64,000 bases of DNA from Anniella stebbinsi (Eukaryota > Chordata > Lepidosauria > Squamata > Anniellidae). This document shows positions 1 to 11,465 of the stretch, in pieces; position 1 is the stretch's first letter; each line of letters starts with the position of its first letter. Below the pieces are notes generated by a model, which was not told the origin of the DNA, did not search any database, and was given only the letters and a program-made list of their open reading frames with translations. The stretch lies in the NCBI GenBank assembly GCA_029215795.1, contig JARDYH010000002.1, forward strand, positions 45,616,001-45,680,000. The letters run 5' to 3'. A program made the position numbers and the translations under genes.

Positions 1-174
1 TGGGACATACTGACTTGCAATGATGGGAGTTGTAGTCCAACACCTTTGGAGGGCACCAGGTTGGGGAAGGGCTGCTCTAAACAAAAAAAGAGAAGTAGGT
101 GGCCCTAAGTTGTTCGTGATCAGTTTTCCACAACCCCACAGTCACCTCTGCATATCATATTCTCCATCCTGTCC
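1..174. repeat. dispersed SINE-like fragment at window edge
   Basis: Positions 23-85 hold the motif 'gatgggagttgtagtccaa' followed by a 'ggagggcaccaggttgggga' tail. The same core recurs, more or less decayed, near 5585-5720 and 25320-25450 in this window. That supports an interspersed repeat rather than a gene. I cannot name the family from sequence alone. No coding signal is seen here; the short open frame is not supported. Confidence 0.5.
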
Positions 175-355
175 TCATGGTTTATCTGCTTTGGGAGAAT
201 GAGAATTTCACTTGCACTTTCTGCCTCCTTAGGGAGAATGTGGCGTTAAGGCTTGGGAGCCTTAACTCCCAATTTCCCTGCTTTTTGGTGCTTGGTTGGA
301 AACTGTGGGGCCTTAACGTTGTTTTTGTAAACCGTAGGTTTTTTGTTTAATGAAT
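175..355 (+). repeat. 181-bp repeat, inverted partner of 46272-46452
   Basis: This segment is almost identical (about 5 differences in 181 bp by eye) to the reverse complement of 46272-46452, some 46 kb away inside RASA1 intron 4. It contains a 9-bp hairpin, GTTAAGGCT-tggg-AGCCTTAAC. Similarity stops abruptly on both sides, as expected for two insertions of one mobile family. At the other copy it adjoins sequence with a hammerhead-like core. The family is not identified. Confidence 0.7.
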
Positions 356-1789
356 TTCATGGCTTTCTGTAACGGATGACTGGATATTATACAGTTGACA
401 AGCAGCCAGCATCAGCTAGGATGTTACACCATTTTGACATCTAATATAAAATCAAAGCTAGTGATATGTGTTGCACCCACTTTTCAAAATAATAAATGAA
501 CCCCAGAAGGTATGCTCTCTCACTTGAAATCTGAGGGGTCTCACTTGAATTTTTCAATAGCCAATGTCCAGAAATAAAAGCTTTCTATGACTGACTCATG
601 AAAAGAAGCATTTCATGTTTTGTGTCTGTATTTGGAGAGAACCTGAAAAAAAATTCTACTGGACTAAAAACTCCCTGATTAATTCTGGAAGCACACAAGA
701 TGATACAGGAAAATATCCTAAATTAGAATAAGTTACAGTTTACTATATTATTTATTATAGCTCATTTTATGCTACATGCTTTTTCTTCCTGTTTGCATCT
801 TAAAGTAGCAGATTGTGATTATGTTTGTGGTCAAGTTTCAAGTCTGCATGGGCTGCATTTCCATCCATAGATATTTACTTAAAAGACCCATTGAATTTCC
901 TTGGTTCTTTAAAAGCAACGTATTTGCTTTTAGATTTGCCACTCTCAGCACTCTGCGCGTGCTATGTATGCCTGCTCCGTCTACCCTATTGTTCCCTGCA
1001 AGGCCCACCCAGGGCAGGTCAGTAAATTAAACCAAGGGATGAAGGATGGGATTCCATCAAGTTCAGCTGAGAGCATTTGCTGTAGGACATGGACCTAACA
1101 GGAACGGTGAGGCCAGGTTTCTGGCAGACCCATTTAGGCAACTTTATGGCCTGATAGTTCTCTGTTTGGTAGCCTGCAGAAGCCTCATAAAGCAATGGGC
1201 ATATGAACACTGTTATTATAGTCTGCCACTTTGTCTTTAGTAGTCTGCGGTCCAGACCTCTTCAGAAGGGGGAATAGTGTCATGTTATGGGGTGACCACA
1301 TGGAAAGGAGGACAAGCCATCCAAAATGGTGGCCAGCACAACATCTTGTGATACTAAATTCTATAGTTAACCAGACCTGTACACAGTATTCTAAGTGTGG
1401 TCACACCATAGATTTGTATAAAGGCAGTATGAGACTGGCAGTTTTATTCTCAATTACTTTTCTTATAATGCCTAACATGGAGTTTGCTGTCTTTACAGCT
1501 GTCACACACTGGGTAGACATTTTCACTGAGCTGTCAACCACATTCCCAAGTTTTTTTTTTCTTGTTTAGTCACTGCAGGCTCAGATCCCATCAGTGTATA
1601 TGTGATGTTGGGATGCTTTGCTCCAGTGTGCATCACTTTACAAATGCTTATGTAGAACTGTTGTTGCCATTTGATGCCCATTTTCCCACTATGGAGAGAT
1701 TCTTTTGGAGCTCTTGGTAATCTCACTTCATCTTAAAAACCCTAAATATTTTGAGGTCAGCAGCAAATTTGGCCATCTCACTGCTCACT
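356..1789. other. intergenic, nothing recognised
   Basis: AT-rich intergenic DNA. Open frames here are short and show no recognisable domain, codon bias or splice structure. No RNA gene or clear repeat boundary was seen. Confidence 0.5.
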
Positions 1790-2190
1790 CCTATATGCAT
1801 GTTGTGAAGAAAGTGGAGAGGGAGGCAGTTTCTCCCTTTCTCATAATATTAGAATGAGGGTGGAAGTGAGCAGTGACGTAGCCACGTTTGGTGATGATAC
1901 CAAATTATTTAGTCTTGCTAAAACAATGGAGGATTGTGAGGAGCTCCATAAAGATCTCTGCATACCGAGAGAATGACCATGAAAAGGGCAAATGCTGTTC
2001 AATGTAAGCAAGTGTAAAGTGATGCACATTGGGGGATCACAATTTCACATATACACTAACAGGATCTGAGCTAATTAGAGGTGACTGACCAAGAAAGAGT
2101 TTGGAGCAGGGGAGGTGGACAGCTTGATGAAAATGTTGATCTGGCTGCTGTGAAAAAGGCAACCTCCGTGTAAGGCGTAATTAGGAAAAG
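1790..2190 (+). pseudogene. old CR1-like LINE fragment
   Basis: Degenerate retroelement sequence. Around 1900-1925 and 2000-2035 the conceptual translation shows pieces typical of the CR1 reverse transcriptase C-terminal half: a DDTKLF-like motif and a later KCKVMHIG-like motif. They are separated by stops and frameshifts. The flank at about 1815-1855 (tttctccctttctcataat) recurs at 58622-58645, which supports a dispersed LINE 3' region. It is not coding today. Confidence 0.5.
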
Positions 2191-2479
2191 AATCCTAATT
2201 CTTTAACACTAATATGAAAAATAGTGGGTTCTCTGATTTGCACTTGATGTAATCTTACTATAGTAAAAATGACATATTTTAGTATTAGATTCATGACTGT
2301 ATTTGCGGTAAGTTAGTTGGGAAACAAATGTATTAGGAAGTGTGAAAAGTGAGTGTATTGCATCATTTGTGACAGACTTCACACGTAGTTTATGATATAT
2401 ATAGTAAGTAAAGAACAAACCCAAGGATGCCTTTCTGTGTGTATATATGAAAGAGGCAGGCACACAGACATAGATAGAC

Positions 2480-2700
2480 AGTGGGCCAGGCCTAAATTTC
2501 CAGCCTAACCTATCTTACAGGGTTGTTGTGAGGGTAAAAGTAGCACATTCCATACACCCAAACATTACCAAACATCTGTTTTACATTTCTGTGAAAGTGA
2601 ACAGCAGAAGAAACTCACTAGATGGTTTTGGGCCAGTCATAGACTCTTAGCCTAACCTACCTCATGGATTTTTGTGGGGGGAAATATGGCACTTGAAAGA
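2480..2700 (+). repeat. SINE 3'-body fragments
   Basis: Two partial copies (about 2485-2560 and 2625-2695) contain 'gccagtcat...agcctaacctac' and 'acagggttgttgtgagg'. These are the middle/3' body of the tRNA-derived SINE whose fuller copy lies at 4211-4440. They lack the tRNA-like head. Confidence 0.55.
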
Positions 2701-3894
2701 ATGATCAGTCTAGGGCTTTCCCCTTCCTCCTTACTAGAGAAGCTTCTTTGCAACTGATCAACTAAATGGAGTCTGAACATCCTCTTATAATAACAATGAA
2801 GGAATAATTCTTTAAAAATCAAATACATGGATTTTTTTTTAAAAAAAAAAAAGAGGGGGGAGCTTAACCCCTTCTCTTATGAAAAGCCTTGGTTCCTAAA
2901 TACAGAGCTCTCAAAGAGAAGTACAGCCAAATCCACACACCCCTTCAAGCTAGTGCAATGGGAATGAGACTCATTGCACTCAGTGGAACTTTCTTCTGAG
3001 CAGACATGCCTTGGATTGAATTGATATGAAAATTAATGATCAGCAGCCATAATCAAATGAACATACACACATGCAAAGCATGCAAGCAAGTTGGTAATTG
3101 TAGAGAGGGAATTCTCACTTACATCTCTCCCTCTCCGCCTTCTAAGGTTCCAGACTGTTTTTTTAAAATAAAGGCTACAATCTTCTACACACTTACCTGG
3201 GAGTAAGACCATTGCATTCACTCAATGGAACTTACTTCTGAGAAGAGACTACAGCACTGTCTTTGCTAGAGGAAGCAGCCATTGTAGCTGACGCAGAAGG
3301 GAGGGGGGGGAAAGACTATACTGAACGTGTGCCATAATCAAAATGGCCGCCGGATTTCTTAAAGAGGCACAGTTTAAATTTAATAAAATCCACTTAAGCG
3401 AATTTTTAAAAAAGAAAAGGAGTTCCACCTACACTAGAACAGGAGGAAGTAGACCCTGCCATTGCATTAATGAATAAGGCTCTCTGAAGGTAAGGACAGC
3501 TGCGCAAAAATAGTCGCAACCCCTGAGTTCAATTTTCGGTTTGGGATTCAGGGGATTCTTTAATCTTTTTACTTTAAACTGCTCTCCTTCCCTCAGTCTT
3601 TCACCAATCTTCTTGAAATTTTCAGGTAATGTAAAACAAACATTTATTTCTGGCACCTGTAAATTTCAAAGAGATTAGTGAAACATTTTCGATTTTATTG
3701 CTGTTAGAATGACCCCTCACCAATTATCACTTTAACATGTGGAACGTGTTTTTTACTGATGGCCCTTAACAAGGGAGGCACTGCCATGCCTCCCTTAATA
3801 TGGCCACATGTGTATAGATGTTGATTAATTATATGTCATGCATAATCCAGAATTGGAAATCGAGTGTAGACCTTAGAGATTTACATAAAGATAT
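2701..3894. other. intergenic with two short dispersed repeats
   Basis: No gene found. Two copies of a short reptile-type repeat, 'tcaatggaacttacttctgag' and variants, lie near 2925-3010 and 3175-3250. Related copies recur near 9610-9700, 22030-22075, 24345-24415, 58115-58205 and 63160-63260. A poly-T/poly-A junction occurs at about 2832-2851. Confidence 0.45.
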
Positions 3895-4030
3895 CATTAT
3901 CTTGGCCTGTACTTCCCACCTGTAAAATGGGGATAAACGTGACCCATCTCACAGGGTTTTTATAAGGATTAATAAGATATGGAATTTTGTTCTCCAGTAA
4001 GGGATGATAGGATTTGTGTAAAAGTGTTGT
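3895..4030 (+). repeat. MIR-like (CORE-SINE) relic
   Basis: The text reads 'cacctgtaaaatggggata' followed by 'catctcacagggtttttataaggatt'. This is the characteristic core/3' region of ancient MIR-type SINEs of amniotes. It is strongly diverged and non-coding. The call rests on recall of the consensus, not on an alignment. Confidence 0.55.
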
Positions 4031-4210
4031 GATCAATGATAATGAATGGTGGGTTGAGAGCTAAAGAGGTCCAGGTTCAGAAGGAGCCACTGCATTCTGC
4101 AGTGGCTACTTCTATAAGCTGGCCCCCTAAGCAACAGACAGATCTGGACTATTTTGTTCCATTGAAGCTATAGAAGTCATTACCAAGCTGCATGTGACAG
4201 GTGCTAAAGT

Positions 4211-4440
4211 GGGAGCCAGAGTGGCGTAATGGTTAGAGTGCTGGACTGAGAGTGAGGAGATCCGGGTTCTAGTCCCCACTCAGCCATAGAGCTCACTGGA
4301 TGATTTTGGAGCAGCCACTGAATCTCAGCCCAACCTACCTTACAGGGTTGTTATGAGGATACAGTGGAGAGGAGAAGAACCATGTAAGTTGCCAGGTTTC
4401 TTGCAAGAGGGAAAAAAGGTAGACAATAAATGTAATAAAC
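4211..4440 (+). mobile_element. tRNA-derived SINE (Sauria/Squam type)
   Basis: The 5' part is tRNA-like, with an A box TGGCGTAATGG at 4222-4232 and a B box GGTTCTAGTCC at 4265-4275. It is followed by a tRNA-unrelated body (cagcccaacctaccttacag, ggttgttatgaggatac). The 3' end is 'gacaataaatgtaataaac'. This layout is typical of squamate Sauria SINEs mobilised by BovB-type LINEs and is my main clue to the organism. The long non-tRNA body argues against a functional tRNA gene. Confidence 0.8.
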
Positions 4441-6070
4441 TGGAGATTACAGGTCTCTTCTAGGATATAGTGCAGAGTTCTCTAGCTAGTTCAGTTTTAG
4501 ATTATGCTGAAGTCATTGCTGTTTGCATTCATTTCACAACTATAAACTAAGAGTGAGGTGTTTTAGATTATTCCAATACCATTTTTGTCATTTATATGTA
4601 AGGCTTGAAATATTTAGCAGCAATGTTTATAATTTCAAGAGAGTTTCTACTTTGCAGAGGTATTTTGGTGGAAACAGAATTCTGAAAACAAACAAGAGTT
4701 TGTAACAGACCCCGGTAGGCAAAATCAGTAATTTAAGAGGCAATTTAAATGTCAGACGTAATTAATGTTATTTTTAAATGTGAGGCAGTCGACTGCTATT
4801 AAAAGAATGCACTGCCTGTGTGAGGTGCCAATGAATTAAGACACTATTTGAATATCTGTCTTTAATCAGCAGGAATGCCGTGTCATATGATTTTTGAATC
4901 ATGCAGTCTTAAACATAACACATTTGGCATGAATTTCACAACTCCAAATTTCTATAAGACCTTCAGAAAGCAATAAGAGATAAGGGAGCGGGGAACAAAG
5001 ATGAGTGTCATGGTAGATTCTGGAATTGCCTATGTGGAACTCCTATGGGGGTCAAAGAATATTGAGCTGATATGAGCCCAAGACTGATAAAGAAGGTTTT
5101 GTGATTTATCTTCAGAGACCTCAGTTATGCAGTCTTCGGAGCCAAAAAAATTACATCCCTTTCAACCTTGCACAAAATGTTGATTTTTGCCCCCAACAAG
5201 AACTGCCACATTTGCAGATAGGATGTTGAGTAGAGTGAAGCTGTAATCATTTTTTTTTTAAAAAAAATAGATGACTTGGTGGGTGTTTTTCACTTCTACT
5301 CAAGACCTACTGAATCAAGCATAACAGGGATGCACAAGGAGTTGGGAATATGGGCCCTGGGTTCTTATTGGGAGATAAGACCATGTATACGTCATTTGAA
5401 TTTGATAGTGCCCTACATTCATTTTGCCATTTACATGTATATTTTGTGCTTTAAAAATTAAGTGCGAAATGCCTGTGAGTGACTGGTTTTACAAAGGAGT
5501 TCAGGGCTGGTAGCTCCTTTCCTGTCTTAATCATCTGATGTCGTTTTCCCTGGATATTCATTCACCTGGTAACTTAGGATAGCGGTGGGCATCTTGTTGC
5601 CCTCCAGATATTTCCTTACAACTTCAATCAGCCCAGCCGGCATAGCCAATGGTGAGGGATGGTGGGAGATGTCGGCAAAAACAAATGGAAGGCAAAAAGT
5701 TGCTCACCCCTATCATAGTAGGCATGCAAATACGTATATTTTTAAAAATCAACTCTGGAAGGGGTGATCTTGAACGGAGGATGAATGGGGGAGGTGAGAG
5801 GGAGGGTTACTCTTTCTCCACCAGCTGTATATCCACTCCAAATCCCTCCCTCCCAAGCCCCATATGCAGGATTACAAAGGTAAACTCAAATGGTCTAATG
5901 TCTCTGATTCTTGATTGATCTGCCTGATTTGAGGAGTTTGTAGTGTTCCTGGAACTACATTCTCCTCCATTTCCTGCAGTCCTCACCCATCCTCCTCAAG
6001 TCTAGGGATTCTAGAGCAGAAAGGGACACACCATCACAAGGGCTGCACCCAATCTGCTCCGTATTTTGTC
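4441..6070. other. intergenic; one SINE-like remnant
   Basis: No gene seen. Positions 5583-5720 contain 'gttgccctccagatatttcc' and a 'catagccaatggtgagggatggtggga' body. This is the reverse-oriented form of the dispersed repeat at the left window edge. The remainder is AT-rich with no identifiable structure. Confidence 0.4.
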
Positions 6071-6425
6071 AGGTTAGGCTGCCTCTACAAGAGGCATTTA
6101 AAGCTCTTTCAAGGTGCATTAAAATTTTTACCTCTACAAGAACAGAGCGCAAATCGGGCGTAGAGGCGCACTTTCTCTCCGATTATGCGCATTATCGAAT
6201 GCGCGTTAAACTGCGAGTTTTAATTTGCGGCGGGAGTTAAAGTGCCTTACCGCCGTGTAAACATGCGATTCTCCGCATGTCAACAGTTTAAAGCGCGTTT
6301 CGGTCGTCCAGTAATGCGCTTCGCCGCCTCTCGTACAGAGGTATTAGGCGGAAATGCGCTTCTGCAAATATGCACATAATCGGCTAACCAGGCGCAAAGC
6401 CGAATTCTTGTAGATGAGGCCTTAG
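6071..6425. mobile_element. CpG-rich MITE-like insertion
   Basis: About 350 bp, exceptionally rich in CpG (repeated GCGC/GCGT/CGCATT words from 6145 to 6405) inside AT-rich DNA. Imperfect inverted ends are visible: AGGCTGCCTCTACAAGA near 6075 against the complement of TCTTGTAGATGAGGCCTTA near 6405-6425. No protein-coding capacity. A DNA-transposon-derived, non-autonomous element is the simplest reading. The family is unknown to me. Confidence 0.5.
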
Positions 6426-8880
6426 TAGGTCTGTAAAAAGAAAAGCTTGGTGGGGTAGTGACCCTAAAGAGGGAAATAAGGCTGGAGACAGAGTATGGAA
6501 AGACCATGAAGAGACCTGGGGCTATCTACATGGTGTTGCTTTCACAGCTAATCCCCCCACCCAAAACCTGCAGCATCGCAGTTGCGAAGAGACAACTAAT
6601 GTGACACATGGGCACAATTGAATGTGGAATATCCTGCCTGAAACTTCAGAGGATCAGTTACATTGCTGTAATACACAGCAAATAGTTGCTAACAACAGGG
6701 CTCTGAAAGTAATTTCTTCTTCTTCTGCTCAACTCCATAGAAGTGAAAGGATGCTTTCATGTACCTACGCAGCTTCAAAACAACAGGCACCCACTCTCTT
6801 TCAGCTGTGTTCCTGTATAGTTGCGAAGCTTTGACTCAACAGGCTTCAACAGCTGCACAACTGCAAAATAGTGCAGCAGTAGAAAGAAAAGGCAGCAGTT
6901 GAGCCCACATTCATAACAGTGCAGTTTCAAAGCAGCAGGGCTGGCTCCCCTCCACACTCCTGTATTTGGCAAAGTGCAATGGAAGGCAATGAGTTACTTC
7001 TGGGTAGCCATGTTTAGCCCTCTGCTCTCACACAGCCCATGCAACTTTCTCTTCAGCCAATCAGCACAGCTTCCACCAGCCCAAGCCAAAGCCAGCTGAG
7101 GTCACATGGACTCCCAAACTGCACTGAACCTGCAGGGACAGGAAAATCAGTCACAAAAAATGAGTTTGAAAAAATATGGATTTAGGGTAAGAAATGTTGT
7201 GCTAGCTATGGAGAGGGCACTTGGGGTGGAGTAGAACTGGAGTAAAAGCTCCATGTAGATACCCCTCTGAATGTAGGAACAGTATTTTGTGTTGAATGTA
7301 AAAGTATAACTGGAAAGCCAATTCAGAACTATATTTAAATATTATTTTAAAAGAGGTAAGGTGTTGTTTTGACAAAAAGTGTTGAGTTTTCAAATTTTTC
7401 CTATTTCATTCTAAATACACATTGCAGTGTAGGATTTATATTATGCTGAAGAACACAGAACCAGGCTTCAAATGAAAGATACAAATTGGTTGTGAATGAC
7501 AAATGTAGCTTACATACCCCAAAGCACTCAACCTGTCTGACAGATACAATTACACATGCTTGCATATAAATATGTAGGCTGATGGAAAGCAAGAGCCTTT
7601 TGCAAAAGTATAATAAGCATTCTCACATGTCTCTTTATTTTCTGTTAATTGCTGTGGTTTGACTCTTTCACAGTTCTCCACCCCACCCCTAGAAAAGATA
7701 CACCATCTGCTTGGTTACTCTGTTTTCCTGGTATCATGCCCATTTAAGCCTTCCCAGTTTCTGTCTATTTTAAGTAAAACACTCATTAAGGACAGTCACA
7801 GCTGTCACACAGTGGCATTTGGAAAGAAGCATTCTCCTTTTGCTTATGTGCCAAGACAATAAGAATATCACTTTTGTGTTTGATAATTAAACTTCTCTCC
7901 TCTTTGGAATTTATCTACTTTCATCTGCATCCTACAGAAGGTAACCACAAACCACAAATATCTGAAGGGTTTTTGGAAATGGCAATGAAAGGAACTGGGG
8001 AGGTGGGGCAGGGAAAGTAAGGGAGAGTAATTAAATATTGTATAATATCTGAGTGAGAGGGCTACAGATTAAAAAATCATTTTTTATTACTGGAATCCTA
8101 GAAGGTACTTATTCTTGAGGCATAAAACCCCATACCCTATCCCAAACTGCTTTTGAAATTGTTCTCACTTCAAAAGCAGTATGTCATAGAGTCATGCGAA
8201 AGGGTCTTCTTTCAGACCTAAGGCAGATAGAACTAGTTGCAGTTATTTGAATCCTAGCCAATAACTGGGCTAATACACATATTAGTCATAACATTCAGGA
8301 AGTCAGTTTATACTTATCAGTATTTCTTTTGTATTTTGCCATATTAGTTATATTTTTCATTTTACATTCTCTTACATTTCCAAAGCTCAGTCTGTAAAGC
8401 CCACATTACAGATTGAGGCGGCCATGGCATATTGTATCTGAAAATAGCTTCTCATGAAGAATTCATTCCCTGCTATACTGTAGTTTTGCTCCACCTGAAT
8501 TGACTATTCAGACACTCTACATTATATATTGGAAGTCATGTGACAACAGCCATTTTGGATCTCTGGAGAACAGTAAATGGACCACAACTTAACTGTAACA
8601 TAATTAATAACATCTCACAAGTGTTTGGTGCTTTAAAAGTTTAATGGCACTGTGGGAGTATGATTAAATATAATGCTATGTGCATTAATATTTTACATAA
8701 AACCAAAGGACGAAAAGAAAAATAAGCCTAAAGGCATATAATGCATCTTTGTAAATCAGAGTGGTTATATTGTTAAAGTTCAAGGCGTTGCTTAACGGGC
8801 AATTCAAAGATATTTTACACATTCTAAAAGCTGCTCTTGAAAGAAACTGGCCAAAGAAGCTAGGGTTAAAATAAGAAATA
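6426..8880. other. intergenic, nothing recognised
   Basis: No coding region, RNA gene or bounded repeat could be supported. The stretch is AT-rich with scattered short open frames lacking any family resemblance. Confidence 0.45.
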
Positions 8881-8885
8881 TAGTA

Positions 8886-9191
8886 GGGTGACCAGATAAA
8901 ATCCAGGTCAGGGCTCATGTAACTTTAACAGTTGTAGAGAAAAGGGAATTTCAGCCGGTGTCATTTGTGTGCAATTAGTTCCTGGTGAAATTCCTTTTTC
9001 ATCACAACTGTTAAAGTTGCAGGGGCCCTGCCTTCTTTTGTATATGGTCACTCTAGTATAGTGCCTGCACCTTTAACTGTTGTGATGAAGAGGGAATTTC
9101 ACCAGGAACTAAATGATACCAGCTGAAATTCCCTTTTCTCTACAACTGTTAAAGTTACATGAGCCCTGACCTGGATTTTATCTGGTTAGCC
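8886..9191. mobile_element. palindromic MITE, inverted-dimer form, TA-flanked
   Basis: The element begins GGGTGACCAGATAAAATCC and ends with the near reverse complement (GGATTTTATCTGGTTAGCC). It is flanked by TA on both sides (8884-8885, 9192-9193), the Tc1/mariner target signature. The entire 306 bp is a near-perfect inverted repeat. Each arm contains the motifs TTTAACAGTTGT and GAAATTTC-like words also seen in the 168-bp family members. No ORF. Confidence 0.8.
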
Positions 9192-9201
9192 TAAATATAG
9201 G

Positions 9202-9202
<1 letters not shown>

Positions 9203-9240
<38 letters not shown>
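9203..9240 (+). repeat. (CA)n microsatellite
   Basis: Uninterrupted AC dinucleotide run of about 38 bp, immediately downstream of the palindromic MITE. A length variant of the same tract lies in the duplicate copy at 11787-11823. Confidence 0.95.
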
Positions 9241-9243
<3 letters not shown>

Positions 9244-9306
9244 ATGGCAGCCTTAAAAGGTTCCAGTTTAATGTGCAAAGGTACCATGAATTTTCAAGAG
9301 TGCTTC

Positions 9307-10192
9307 TTATGGAACATCAGTGTTTGTTATTGAGCATTACTGGCCATACTCTTTCTGAGTAGAGTCTATGGGTTGCATGTCACTAATGGATATATATGTG
9401 TGTGAGCATATGCACACACCAGGTCTACATATTAGCATCTTGAAAAGATTTCCTTCAACAACCTCCTAAGCTGAATCCCCAAGTAACCTTTTACGCTCTA
9501 CTGAGTTACAAAAAAAGGAGGGAAGAGCTGTTGTACTGATAGACAATAGTGTGTACTCATTGTTGCGTACCTGCAGATATAGTACCTTTTCAGTTTACAC
9601 AAAGAGTTTCTCACAGTGCAATCCTACGCATGTCATCTCAGAAGCAAGCCCTGTGTTTAGTGGGCATTATTTCCACTTAACTGTGTATAGGACTGAAGCC
9701 TAAAATACATATTTTCAAGTTTCTTTCAATTGCCTGAAGGAAAATATCTGAAAGTGAAGGCAAACATTTCAAAATTTAGTCTGTATAGCATTATTGACAA
9801 TGAAAGTTTACTAAGTTAGTTCTATATAAATATGCACGGAGAAGGCCTGAGCAGTGCCAGCTCCAGGATTTTGAGGGCCCTTGGGCAAGACACCCTCTCA
9901 GTGTGTCTACCTTCTCATCACCATTTTCACCAACTCCTATTGCTCCGCATCCTCTTTCTCATCAACACTACCACTTGCTTGCTTGACAGGAAGAGAGCCA
10001 GTGAACAAGTAGGCAGTGGCATCTTCTCACCACCACCATTATCTGGGCCAGAGCAAGAGAAAGGTGAACATGCAGGCTGCAGCGATGAGCATTTCTAGGG
10101 GTCTTTCAGTGAGACCCTGGTGGGCTGTGGGCCCTTGGTAGGTGCCCACTCATGCCTACCTTCAACGCCGGCTCTGAGTCTTGACATTCTAT
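9307..10192. other. intergenic, no gene
   Basis: No gene supported. Near 9610-9700 is a decayed copy of the 'cagtgcaatcctacgcatg' short dispersed repeat. Positions 9850-10175 contain 'gccagctccaggattttgagg', later mirrored loosely by 'ggtaggtgcccactcatgcc', possibly an unclassified repeat. The boundary with the MITE at 10193 is sharp. Confidence 0.4.
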
Positions 10193-10419
10193 GGCTGAAT
10201 TCGGACAACACGAAAGTCAATGGTGGGGTAATAATCAACTTTACAGTTGTTCATCTAGGGGGTACACCCCACACAACATGGTAATAAATAATCAACTGTG
10301 GTGTCGATTAGGATCAGCGCTGAGTTGACTATGGCAGCATTCGGACGACACAATAGTCAATACAACTGACGATTGTCCCCCCCCCCCCAAGTTGCTTATT
10401 GTGTCATCCGAATTCAGCC
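10193..10419. mobile_element. Harbinger-type MITE
   Basis: 227-bp non-coding element. The left end is GGCTGAATTCGGACAACACG and the right end reads GTGTCATCCGAATTCAGCC, an inverted terminal repeat. It is flanked by the 3-bp duplication TAT (10190-10192 and 10420-10422). The termini match those of the 6.3 kb Harbinger transposon at 51358-57641 at 18 of the first 20 positions, so the larger element or a sister copy is the plausible source of mobilising transposase. A poly-C run (about 10378-10388) and an internal 'gcattcggacgacac' repeat of the TIR are also present. Confidence 0.8.
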
Positions 10420-10536
10420 TATAAGTAGCTATCTACTCCACCCCCACATAGAAGAATTTTCAGTTTCTTCTGGATATTTATCATGCAGAGCAATTACACA
10501 CTGTTGTCACCACTGAATTCAAAAGACGTGGGGATA

Positions 10537-10537
<1 letters not shown>

Positions 10538-10577
<40 letters not shown>

Positions 10578-10620
10578 TTAGTTATATCCTGCCTTTTTCC
10601 CAATACTGGGACCCAAGGTG
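10538..10620 (-). repeat. (ATT)n microsatellite with LINE 3'-tail remnant
   Basis: About 38 bp of ATT trinucleotide repeat is followed by 'atatcctgcctttttcccaa' and 'acccaaggtgg'. This is the reverse-complement form of LINE/SINE 3' tails seen in squamates ('...aaggcaggatat' plus simple repeat). A minus-strand retroposed tail is likely. Confidence 0.6.
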
Positions 10621-11460
10621 GAATACAGATGGTATTCCTTTATATTCTATGTATATCAGTTCTCTCTTCTATTTAATAACTGTTCAACTATGCTGATACT
10701 GGGAAAACATTAAATGTCACTTTGAATGTATGATTACTGTGATATAACCATAATGCCAGATGAATTTGCAGCCCACCATCCTATGCATTTTACTCAGCTC
10801 TTACAAAATCCACTCCTGCTGCTGTTGTAAACTGAGAACTACTTTGTTGACTAAGCAGAGCACCAACTAATCTAATCTGACATCTGTCATAAAATCTAAC
10901 ACTATCTAGATAAACAGTGTCTATCACACAATAAAGAGGCAGTGAAGAAAGAACCACGTTAATGTATTGTGTCCACCTTCTTCAGTAAAAAACAATTTTC
11001 CTTAAGTGCCACAATATGCTTTGCATGTGTGGCCATGTTCTCATGCTTTCCTTTGTACAACTGTATCAGTCAGGTATTCAGGAGCCAGAGTACAAACATG
11101 ATACAAAATAAACTTGTTGTAAGCCACAACTTATTCACCAGAATGTACAGCTATTAAATATAATGTTGTAAATTGCTGCATCTCAATAAAGCTACAAATA
11201 CTTGGCTTATTGGCCCATAGCTCTACTGATGCAGAAGTAATAAAGCATACATGTGTCCATTTACAAAGACATACAGATAGAATTCTCAGAGTAAAAGTCT
11301 TATGCCAACCTAACATACTTCTACAAAAAAGGCCATTTGTCAGTCAGACATGTTTCAACTCGTTTTGTCCTTGTGCAATTATACCAATAGATGAAAATTC
11401 CTTTTCCTTTCCTATGAGTGCTAAGGCAGTGAAGACATCCCGTATTGACAGAAGAAAATA
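10621..11460. other. intergenic, nothing recognised
   Basis: AT-rich sequence without supported genes, repeats or RNA features. Confidence 0.45.
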
Positions 11461-11465
11461 CAGCA

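Larger units (their letters stand above)
8881..9306 (+). repeat. local duplication, copy 1 (partner 11461-11890)
   Basis: This 426-bp block and 11461-11890 share, in order, the same palindromic MITE, the same single-copy spacer (aaatataggaacac), a (CA)n tract, and about 65 bp of otherwise unique DNA ending 'ttcaagagtgcttc'. After this the two diverge. Collinearity beyond the MITE shows a duplication of the whole block, not two independent insertions. Confidence 0.85.

Noticed and set aside
4211..4300. Functional tRNA gene (good A and B boxes)
   Set aside because: The tRNA-like part continues into a long SINE body with a simple 3' tail. The B box has TCTAG instead of TTCGA. Partial copies of the same body occur at 2480-2700.
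10193..10419. CRISPR-like or other short regularly spaced repeats
   Set aside because: Recurrent TIR-like words are explained by Harbinger termini. No regular repeat-spacer array exists anywhere in the window.
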